Assembly: GCA_013365365.1 (NCBI GenBank)
Contig: JABVXU010000005.1
Location: 530,420 to 594,419 of the forward strand
Reading direction: 5' to 3'
Length of the DNA: 64,000 bases
Source: Cruorifilaria tuberocauda
Lineage: Eukaryota; Nematoda; Chromadorea; Rhabditida; Onchocercidae
Shown here: positions 26,001 through 38,000 of the stretch, piece by piece
Layout of the letters: the number at the start of each line of letters is the position of its first letter
Position numbering within the stretch: position 1 is the first letter of the stretch
The notes under the pieces: model-generated
Seen by the model: the letters and a program-made list of their open reading frames with translations, nothing else
The model's database searches: none
What the model was told of the DNA's origin: nothing
Position numbers and translations under genes: made by a program

Positions 26001-29000
26001 AGTTTCAGAAATACTTTACAGTTTTCAACCGGAATTCCCAATTTTTCGGATGTCTTGCTAAAATATTTGGTTACCACCATACAGTATAGTTTTCAAAAAT
26101 TTCCGGAAATAACTGCAAAACTTATGTACTTTCCGTATTCGGCGATGATTATTTCCATTATGAAACTATTTTTAACAGAAACATAGGAATTTCTGACCTT
26201 TGTCCTTTACACAAAAATTGCTCATATTACTTTTTTAAATTATTTGAAACAATGATTTATGCATGTTAAACAAAGAAGCAGTGCCTGCTATTTGAAATTT
26301 AATTATTGCAATTCACTTCCACAACTGTGATTAATTTATCATCTGATAAATCAAAAAGAAAAAAAAAACTCTGCTCCCATGTTTATTGATTTAATAAAGA
26401 GAGAAATTTTTAGAGGATAATAAATTATAAATAAAAAATTTAGATGATCATATCCATCTATTCATGATTCTAAAATTTAAGCAAAACGTTAAGATGATTA
26501 TTTTTCAGAATGCATGAAAGCCTTCTATCATTTAAGATAGGTGGAATATTTAGGATACTAGAATCTCATTCCCCCTTTCACTGATAAAGCTGAATGCTCA
26601 ACTTCGTCTTCATAGCAGCTGTTGGAAGAGATAGATAGGATTGATCAAATCAATTGTTCATCGAAACCATACATGTCTACATGTTAATGATACCTCCTAT
26701 AATTTGACAACGATCACGTTTTCTTCCGATCACGTCAATGTAATTTCATGCATTTCACGTAATTAAAAATATTTAAACGTGAAAAAAGAAAAAGAGAGAA
26801 GGAATTAATAGAGTGATTGCAAATGAAAAGTTTCGAAATATATAAAAAGGAGCTTTGTCGGTTTAAAAGTGGTGCTGCCCGAAAAATACATCTGCAAAGA
26901 GTGCAACGTGATCGATGCAGCTAAACAACTCACTGCCCTCCCGGACAGCCCATCCAATCGGTTACATCAGCTGAAAGCTACGCATTCACCCAAACACATA
27001 TACACGCACACGCACACGCACACGCACACGCACACGCAAACGCATACACGCACACGCACACACACACACACGTATAGAATGTACTTTACCTATGTAGACA
27101 GACAGAAAAGAAGTCGATTGTCCCCATGGTCGTGGCTGTCTCGTGTAAGTTCGTGTGTACGTAGATCGAGTGCATTTCGAGGTTGTCTGGTATATATATG
27201 TTGTGTCTGTGTCGGATAGGCATTTCTCTTGTATTGAATGCACGAAGAAGCCCATCTAGGAAGGGAAGGAAGGCTTCTATGGCGTCATCATATCATTATC
27301 CAAGCATTCATTAAACTACTCTTAGCCTAGACAGAAGCATAGAGTAATTGTCCAGGAAATATTCTCCTACTTATCATTATCTCTTTACAGCAAATGTTCG
27401 GAGAAAAAACTCACTTCGTTTATAATTATTACAGAATAGCGGTTGATAAGAAATTAATTCTAACAATTTCATTCCACTACCTTTTAATTAAAATAATTTT
27501 GGCTTACTACGCGATTTCTTTACAACTTATCCATTTCGCTACTATTTCACAAAATTTTTACTAATAAAGTAAGTGCTATCGAGATTCCAATTGATATTCC
27601 TAAAGATAAATTTGATATAAGTATATTTAACATTATATCCGTTCAGGATTTCTCAAAGTTATATGATTATTTGGGATAAATGTTTATTAGTAAGATATTC
27701 AAACAGAGCGATAAGAAGTGAACCACAGGATATCTTTAATGGCTTACAGAATTATAAATTTTAAATTCAGAAAGGATAACGATGAATGATAGATATAAAA
27801 TCTTATGAATATGCTTGTAAAAAAGATAATGGAAGCAGTTTTGTAAGAATAAGAGATGTGTAAAACGATTTGTCTTAAGTTAAATTATTAGTTAAGTATG
27901 AATAAATTCTTTCTTACTCTTTTATTCTTTATATTATACTTAGATAATATACGATGGTATTAATTAATCTTTATTATAAATTAATTAGCCATCTTTTCTA
28001 CTCAAGCTTTTTGCTATTCATTTACCTTGTTACACCTAAGATATGGATTTTGCTATTTTGTCCAATTCGTTAATTTTAAAAGAATCAGGGAGAGAGATTG
28101 TTCGCTGCCTTTAATTTCAATTTATTGATGAAGAACTATAAAATATCATGATAGAGAAATTCATTTGGAATGAAATAATACAAAATAAAAATTTGCCGGA
28201 GTATTTTTAACAATGACTGGTAAGAAGAACTGAATAAAAGGAGTCAAAGTGGAGCCATATTAATCATTAGTTTGATTTGAAACATGAGCAGAAAATGAAT
28301 CTACCCCACTCCATCATGGTAAATAACTTGTTCATTAATTGCTGCAATCATTAACACTAAGACAACAATTCATACAGCTAAAAATTCCGCCTGTCAGGCT
28401 AACTAACACGAAACGAAGCAGGCTAAAACCAATACTACTCTTGAAATGCATTAATAAAGCACAATTCTACGTCGATGAAAGTGCAACCAACAACAGTTAT
28501 TATTTGCTTATCCAACTTTCATATATTTCATCTCGTTCAGTTCAGAAATAGAGGGACTAGAAATATTTTAATTTTTTTTTTCTCTTCTCTTTCCACAGCA
28601 AAATGAACTTTTCAATTATAAACTTCTAAATATTATCATTTCATTGAATTTGTGACATAATTATAAAAAATATTAATATATTATTACTCAAATACTTAAT
28701 TAAATAATTTGATTAAATAAGAATTTAATATTTCTTTTTCAATTTAAATCAAATTACTATTTGATAATTTTCATTTGACTTAGAGGTATTTTTTATCTTA
28801 ATATTGAGAAATATTCCAATAAGTTTGAAATCCTTCAATTTGTATAATTATCTTAAAATTAAGTTTTTTTCTTTCCTTCTCGATTTGATATTCGCTTCAT
28901 TTCATTTCTTTTGCAATGGTTGAAAGCATTTTCAAATATCGCTTTTCCTTATCAGTATGTGAATGTTTGCATAAGACAGCATTAGAGCAACGAAAAAAAA

Positions 29001-32000
29001 TTCATTACTGACAGAAAAAAGTATGCTTATTTTATCAATATGAATTGAATTCAGTGCAACACACACAATACAACCAAATCTATTATAAATTTTAATCGAA
29101 AAATTTTGCTTAAATCTTTGAAAATGTTAAAATTAAAAGTGCACATGTAGCAAAAGTTAGAATTACTTAACAATCTAAATCACTCTATTTTATTGATATC
29201 ATGCTAAATGCAAATCAAACTAAATAAATCTGAAAAGGTTAAAGGTTGCAGGATTGTAAGGAACAAGCAAAGGTCAAGAAGTATTAGTGAGGAATTAGCA
29301 GAAACTGTAACGTTGACATTGTCGCTTGATGCAGCGGCAAGGCAATTGGTGTTCAGCCCCTGCCCCTATATTCTCTACATCATCGCATAGTAAATATCAT
29401 ATTATTATACGTCTTAACCATTTCGCCTGAATACGGTATCTTCAACTTCATGATAATTCAACTGATAAAATACTTCTACTAATCATTCTATTGTCTGATA
29501 ATAGATTTAGGAATGAGATGATATATTAGTTGAACTAAGAAGTATTCATAATTTTCAACCTGAATATCAACAAATTGATCAAGCACTTAATTATTAATTA
29601 GAACTTTATTCAATTTAATACTTTGAAAGTTCCTATTTTAGAAATAAACTTTAAGATAGGCTAAATTTATCTTTTGGTGATAAATTGCTTGAAAAAAATC
29701 AGCGATTTTACAAATTGCTAGTAATAAAAAATTGCCGAAAAATTGGTTTGTAAGATGGGAGAGGGAGAGGGAGAGGGAGAACGAGAGCAGATTATCGTAA
29801 TGTATCGAAAAATTTCATCTGAACTTGTTCAGAGGGAAAAAAAGAAGAAAAAGGAAAAAAGAAAAAAAAATCATTCAAAGGATTCTTTTTTCTTCCCTTT
29901 CTATTCCTCTTCTTCAATTCGAGGGAAGAAATTTCAAATTAAATCTTACGTAATAATTATTTCAATAGAAAAATGTCAAAAGCGAGGCGTTAAAATAATT
30001 TTGATTTCCTCAAAAAAAAAACCTATTGAATCTTAAACCATATGTACATCGTTTAAATAATTTTAAAAATTTATTTCAAGTATTTCAGTCAATTTGAGAT
30101 TATTATAATGAGAAAGAAATGAAAATAGAGAGCGTGAAAATGAATCAGAAGTATGCATCTACAAATATCAGAAGAGATAAGCAGATAGCTAATGAAACAT
30201 TTAACATGCTAACAAAAAAAAAAAAAGAAATATCTTCTGCCTAACTGGGAGAATTTTTAAAACTTGGCCATTTAAGTTGTATTAAATCAATAAATGAAAG
30301 AAATGAATTTTTAGATTCGTTCAATGCTAAAAGTGAATCTTAGAGTTTAAGAGAATCATTCATTTCAAGCAGATAGAAATTTTATCATTTCGATCACAAA
30401 TATAGGATGAATGTGTCTCATAAATTTCATAGCACAGATAAGTTATTGTTCAATCTTAAAATATCTCTGCAAGATCGGATCTCTTCAAAGACATGATATC
30501 TTCAATATAAATTGTTTTATCAAAGTTAATTCTATCACTAACTTTTATTACCATATTTATCATCAGATTTTTTAAATTGCTGTGAGTGCATCATTTCTGT
30601 TCGATAGAAGTGAGAAACGCTATCATTTGCATCCTATCTACAGAATGAAACAGTTTCTTGATTCATGAACAATTTCAGTGCTTCCTTCAAATGCTAACTA
30701 ATTTAAATGACTAAAGTAAAATATTAAAATTTAACAGGATAACAGTTGAAATGCTATACTTTACACCTCTCTACATGTGCAGCTATACATTGAATGTATG
30801 AAAACGATCAATAAAAGCCATCTATTTTCTAACCTTTGAAAAAATTTTTTCTTGAAATTCGCTTCATTTTTGATTAAAATTGTCAATAGGGTGGTAAGAA
30901 GCGCTTACCTTCAAAAGTAATCATTAACAATGAACGCAGAATTAGATTGTTAAAATATAGGGTCCAATGATTGTAGTACAATCAAAAATTCAATCTAGGT
31001 TCCCTCTGTTTCATCTTCCAGTAATAAAATTCCGTATAATAGAATTATCATTCCAACTTTGGTCATATAATCCATAGAGCTTGAATACTTTGATGACCTT
31101 ACTAATAATTGAAGAAGCAGTGAATAATACTGATGATAGTGGTAATGATGATGATAATAATAATAATAATAACGAGAATAACAGTTATAATACTGATAGC
31201 TTTGTGATTATGGTGTTAATGAGAATGATAAGAAGTGATACAGCAAAGTTATATGAATACTTAATAAAAATTGCATTTTTTTTTCCTGATCAAAAGCACT
31301 GATAATAATGATAAAGGAATTTGAACAGTTAGGTGATTTCACGTGAGAATGAAGCATCTGCGACAACCATCACAATATCATCCAGCACTGGCCAACTGTG
31401 AATCATATCAGAGGCCGAGAAGGGGCGGAAGAAGACAACAAACTGAATCAGAAGCAGCAGAGGGATACTAATTTCCAATTATGTGCTTTATAAAAACTAT
31501 GCATGCACTTCTCAATGCCATCAGAAAATTCAGAGTTAAGTTTGCTTCGAGCTAACATCCTAGATAAGCTCTTCACGGCTTCAGTACTCGGAACACTGCA
31601 GATTGAGAGCAGTGATTCCAGTTCATTAAGAGAAGTTACTCCTGCTTTACCATTTAATAGTAAAATAAGTAACCAAAGTTAAACTTCATAATATGCTCAA
31701 CAAGAATTAAAAAGTAAAAATTACTTTACTAGAAGAATTCAGCATTTTTTTCAGTAAAAGTAGGTAGTAGAGAAGCTTCAGATTGTCGGATAAAATTCAA
31801 TTAATGAAAATTTTTTGAATTTTGAACAGATAAAACAGTTATGCTTCTGAAGACATTAATGAAAGATAATACTACCATTGCACCCTTCATCTTGTTATGT
31901 TTTTTTGTGATTGCAAAAAAAATCCCCTCCGGAGATACTGGAAAGAGTAGTTACTTGAAACAAAGAAACCACAATTACTTTCTCACTCTGTTAAAAAAAA

Positions 32001-35000
32001 AATAATGAGTCTAAAAAAATAAAATTTTTTTAGAGATCTGAATGCCTGGCCACGTTTAGTGGAAAAAAAAAAAAGAAGCAAATGTGTAATGAAGTGAAAA
32101 GAAACGAACCAGTTTTCATCACTTTCTCAATAAAACTGGAAGCATAATTACAAAAATTTTTGTTACAGCAATTTACAGAAAAAGATGTTTGTATTAAAAA
32201 AAAAAAGAAAAGAAAAAACGATTCACTGAGACAAGCAGACTTTCAATGAACAGAACAGACACATACATAAAAGCAATGAACTTTATGTGATCGTCAACAG
32301 TAAGCAAAGGAAATGACACAGTTTCAGTAGCGATAAGGATGAAAAATTATCGTGCTCATACGTTTTCCACAATTTTTTTCTCTCTTCTTTTCTTCCCATT
32401 CCTCATTAAACAACCCTTTTTGGTACGTGGTAGATGAGAGAACCCAAAACTTTCTTACTGTTACTGTAATTTACAGTCTTCATTAATGATTTTTTTTTTT
32501 GATGATCAAAAGCTATCCTTAGGAACAGAAAGATCACTACATTTATAATTAATTACATTATTTAAACTTAAAGAGTGTAATATTGAAATAGCATAAAAGA
32601 ATGCTTGTACTCACTCATATCATAAAGTATCGAATATTAGATCTTAGAAATCTTTAACTGTCAATATAGCACTACTGCAACTCACTTTTAACGCTATGGA
32701 ATATTCATAGCACTAAAAGTATTTCCAAGAGCTAAGAATGAGTGCCCAAAAATTTCAGGCTTCGAAGTTTTAAAACATTAACTTAATTATATAAAAAGAA
32801 GCAATGAAAACCTACTTTTATTTCGTTCAAAATTAGGCTGCAATATCATCGATGGTTCAACAAGTTGAGACAAAAATGAAATAAACTGGAATAGTTTTCA
32901 GGGCTTTTGCACTTTTATTAAAAATTTCATTCATTTCATGGAAAGGGAAGAAAGAGTAGTTATTTCTTCCAATGTAATTATTTTATTCAAGCAAAGCGAA
33001 AAAAACTTGTTAAATGAATTTCTGGTATTGTACGGCATTCCTATTAATCTGATGATAGATTGAAATTTGTTGTCTGGTAAGTACATTTGAACTATCTCTT
33101 TACACCTTCCTATTTAACTAAATCCCGTTGGATAAGTGGATCGAGTGATGTTATCAAAAGATAGTGTAATAAAGATAAAGTAAGAGAAAAGAAGTAGCAT
33201 CACAGTGCCTTGAACACATCGCATTCGTAAGCTGAGATGCTCTTCTGAAGTTTCGTAGAAATAAAAATGAAGAATTCAACCACAACCACAACTTCACTAA
33301 CTACTATGCTGCATTTCGAAAAATTGGTTCGTATGGTTGGAAAGACTGATGGTTGCCTCTGTCTGAAGGCGAGGAACATTCTGGTAGGCTCCAGAGAGAT
33401 TTCTTACGCTATATAGCTTAAATCTAATTTGAATTATGGCGATAATTCAGACTTAAACTTAAAACAACAAAAATGGATTAATTTCAACAAAAATACCATA
33501 TCACGTCTTTTCACTATCGCCTAATAAATTTGATTTACTGAAAATGCGCGACGTGAACAATCAATAAGAGGAAATATTGAAAGTTAAAAAAAAAAGAGAA
33601 TTAGATTAATATAATCTGGATTACATGAGCATTATAAAAAAATTGATAGTTTGTAGAGCTAATCAATTGCTTGCACAAAAATTTATCTGAAAAGTAAATC
33701 AAATTATTCCATTTTTGATAAATTCAAAAAAATGGAGACAAAAAAAGAAATTCGCAGAACAAAGATAATTATGAAATATTTTTCTTCCCAATCATAGTTT
33801 TTTATTCGATAATTGATTGCGGAATTTTTTTCTCTCTCCTCGTTCGTTGAAATGAAACCCTTTCTACAATCATTGAACAGTCATTCGGATCGATGTTTGC
33901 CATCATCGGTTTTGTGAAATTTCTATTTTTGCTTATAGACATGAATTGAAGTCTAATTATATTTGCGATACTTTCGTTATTCATTCAAGTTACCTATCCG
34001 TTTGCTTTTCTTACTTTTAACTTTCTTTAATGAAGAAATGAATTATTTTAGTATTTATAGGTATCCTATGGAAAAATCACTTCGTATTTTGATTTGGTCT
34101 TAACGGTTCAATTCAAAGATATTCACATCGATAAGTACTGGCACAAATATGAAATAACTAAGGAGACCTGGAAAAGATTAACTTCTATAGGCAACGTGAT
34201 TTTCTTTATCTGCATGACTCATGTAGAATCGCCAAGAATATAATCGAGCATGATAACTGCTTTCCAGATTGTTCGTTTTGGATTGGAACGAAAAGTCAAA
34301 TATTAGAAGTGTTTGTCAAAAATTTCATTTCCTATTTTCCCACAGAAAAGGTCAAAGAGTATGTGATATGAGAGAAATTTTAGGAAAAATTTAATTGTGT
34401 AGGAGAAGGAAAGTAAGCAAAAAAAGTTTTAAAAAAAATGCAAGAGTGAGGGTATTGTCAGATTGAGAAAAGTGGTATGAAGTAAGGAGGAGGAAGTCCG
34501 AACTGGTCCTATACTGGTTCTGCTGGTTCTTCCGGTACTCCGTTGGTTCCTTTCTAGACGTTTTCGGGAATGACAACGATAGCGGAAAGAAAAAAAAGCA
34601 CAAAAAGTGAGTGACAGCTATGAGGTCACGTCAATCGATAGAGGAAAATTCGATCCTTCTAAGAAGATATGTTGCATTATGTCACAAAAAAAAAATTTCG
34701 AAAAATTTAAACGCGAAGCGGGGGAGACTCATCCCATCTCCGCCATCCACGACGTCAGTACCAGTCGACACGTTGACAAGTACATCTTGGCAACATGCCA
34801 TATTCGACGAACCATATTTTCTATTCGGATTTTTTCTCGGGAAACCCTTATGAGGTATGAGAGAAAGAAAGAGAGAGAGAGAGAGATGCATATATATTTG
34901 TTAAACAATGAGTACCACTCTCTTCCATTTTCATCTTTTCTTAAATCCTTACTTATTTTCAAATTATCCGTAGCAGTGGTACGAGGTGGTGCAACGTTAA

Positions 35001-38000
35001 CACACACACAGATACGAGTGGATGGATTACGCAGCCGCGTACGTGTCGTGTCGTGTCGAAGTGAGGCGATAGATGGAGGCGTCCTTCCATTGTATCCCTC
35101 AGAATTTGTAGTGATAGTTATCACATTGCCTCAGGCACCTTCTCATCCTTTGCCTCTTCAGTTTTAAGTTAATCATAAATGTGAATGTTTTCATTTTTCT
35201 CTCTTTTCTTCTGTGCCATTAAATAGAATTCAGATTCTATTTTACAGTTTTGTTCGCATAAATTTCAAAATCTAATGCTTAATTATCATTCACTATGCCA
35301 GTAGAATCTCATTCGAATCTGAGAGAATAGAATGCAGTATTCTAGAAAGATGAAAATAGGATAGCCATATATTCCTGTGAATGATATAGAAAGAAAAAGT
35401 TTCTTATGAATTGATGATCAAGTTTTTAAAATAGACGAGAGAACAGTGATGTTAGTCGTAATTTTAAATGTAATCTATGCAATGAGAATCTATTTCGAAA
35501 TTATTGAATTCAGTATTCTAATACAAAGCTTCGATAACTTTTAACATTTCTACTTTCATCTTAATAATACTTCCAAATTTGATTAGGAATAGCTGAAAAT
35601 TTCAGGCTTCATTATTGTTCATGCAACGATAACCATAAAAGCTTCAAAAACTTTCATAAGAACTTACTTTTTTCGAAATTTGTACTCATGAAAATAAATC
35701 TTATAATATATTAAGCATATTCTTTTCTAATATAGCTCTAATTTCGAGAATAGTTGCTTGAATAGATTATAAAAATTGCAGACTTCTAAAATCTGCAAGA
35801 AAACTTTAGAATATGAATTATTTTAATAGAATCAGAAATGTATCTAATCAATACAAATTTTGATAAATTCATCATTGTATCATTTTCAGTCATTTATATG
35901 AAATAATTTTAATCTTTTCACTTTTCTACAGCGATAGCTAAAATTATTTACTGATAAAACAAATCGAACCGTGTTGACAGACGAACCATTAGCAGCTCGA
36001 AATCCAGAGAGACCCATCAACTCTGGTCGCATCTGATATTGAAGCAAGTTGTGATTGGTTGGAAAGGATGAAAACAGATCTGCAAATATGTGGCTTTGTT
36101 ATAGCTCAATAATAATGAACAGAAAAATATTCTTAATTTAATTTCTCGTATTTCCGCAATTTGAGCTTTTCAAAAATTTTAATAATCAAGATGGAATAGA
36201 ATTTGCAGAAACCAATACTAAAGTTTTTTGCATTATTCGTGTATAAAAGGTATCATATCTACCTGGTCTCTTAACCTAACCTCTCTAGGCTTTTAACTTC
36301 TGGATCGCTTCCTAATTTTTCTTAGTAGTTTCTTTTATAGCGTTATGATTAAAGAAGAAATAAATGTGAAGTGAAGCTGTTAACCGGAATTGTTAAAAGT
36401 GAAACTGGCTGGTGGAGCTTCTATTCCGGTTGCCTGTTGCAATGCTACACCTAATTGTCCCATTGGCGGTATCTGATGAGTTTGCTGTGCTGGTTGCGTA
36501 CTACCGGATTGTTGCGATGAATTTGACGGCGTTAAACCACCGGATCCGGAACCCTCTGTTGAACGGCTTTGACTTCTCGCTACAATGGCTTATTAGCTTC
36601 TACCTTCCTTCAATAGGTTAGATTCTTTTAATTAATCCTAACAACACATCACAATATTACATCATGTTGCATCATTCTACAGCTATCTGATCTCTGTTCG
36701 ACGAATTCTATGGCCAACTTTTGCAAAGGTATCATAGTAGAGGATCATCGAAAACTTTGACTAATATCAAATGAACAGCACCGATTAACTTACCGTTTGT
36801 AGCGGTGCCGTTAGGCTGTAAAGAAGTTTGATGCTGGAGGGAATACATCTTAGCAGAGGTGGCAACTGTTTGCTGATTAGTGATCGCAGCTAAATTGATG
36901 GCACATTTAATGTGCTTTGAACCTGAGGACGGTAAAGAGGATGTTGCTGGTGCTGGTGCTGCAGATGAGGAACCTGTTGGTAGCGCGGAGGTGGATGCTG
37001 TCGTTGCGGATGACGGCGTTGATTCCTCCTGGGAATACAGTGATGCTCTGTCTAAAACTAATACACTTCTGTAATACAGTCTAATATTTCATGAAATTAT
37101 GGACAGAAATACTGCAAATGATTCTAACTTAAAAATTTTACTCCTAAATACTAGTCATAAAATTTTGAATGCATTTAAAATGTAAAAGCTTCAATGTGTT
37201 TTCAATTTCAAAATGCTACTGGAAATTAATTAAGGTCTCAATTTAGTCATTGCAATGTTTCTAAAACAATTTCGACAAATTTTATAACTCTCAAGTTGAC
37301 TATTAAAGTTACAGTTATTTAACCGAGTGGTACCAGAAAGTAAAATTAAAATCTTCTAAACTTGAGGATTTTACAAGCGAAGATATCTACCAATGAATCG
37401 GATGAAAGCTTAAAACATGCAAACAGTAGGAATTTAGAGAAAACTAAAATACATTATTTTGTAAATTGGTAGACTGATCGTTATCAATCTGATAAGAAAT
37501 TAGGAACTTTCAAATAATGAATTAATTAAAGTCTCAATTTAGTTATGGAAAGAAAAAAAAACCGTCTTTGTTATCAATGCCTTATCAATACTGATCCTGA
37601 TTCTATCACTGAACTTTATCGTTCTTGTTTAATATGATCGGATAAAATAATTACTACTTATTAGGATTTAAGACTTTATTTAGAAAGTTAATTTTAACTC
37701 TAATGTCTTATTTTGCTTTTCTCTTTCCCTTCAAACTTTTCTCTTTACATCCAATTCGGAATCTTTCTGAAAGTAACTGATACAGAAAAAAGAACTGACC
37801 TGTAGCAGAGGATGAAGTGAGATTCATCAGCCACGTTGAATTGTGACCAACGTTATAACTTCCGTTTAGTTTCCTGACATGAAATAGGTTTGAGAGATTT
37901 TTGAATCCTTACTTTTAATGATCACTGTTGTTATTATTATTGCTGTTAGATTACAGTTGCATTCATACCACGATTTCCTTTTTTATTGCTATACTCTGAA

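Larger units (their letters stand above)
15760..35951 (-). other. lin-29: Giant lin-29 intron, about 20 kb
   Basis: No exon joining cleanly to both sides was found between the N-terminal exons and the zinc-finger exons. The interval is mainly AT-rich with poly-A/poly-T runs and simple repeats (entries at 23.2, 27.0, 29.8 and 34.9 kb). GC-richer islands at about 18.5, 20.45-20.6, 20.9-21.1, 22.87-23.0, 26.87-27.25 and 34.6-35.2 kb have longer open frames and are the places to look for alternative first exons, enhancers or nested genes. The upper edge depends on which exon 5 donor is used. Confidence 0.6.

Noticed and set aside
26986..27255. Arg-Val and Thr-His repeat proteins on both strands
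   Set aside because: They are products of the CA/CG microsatellite.
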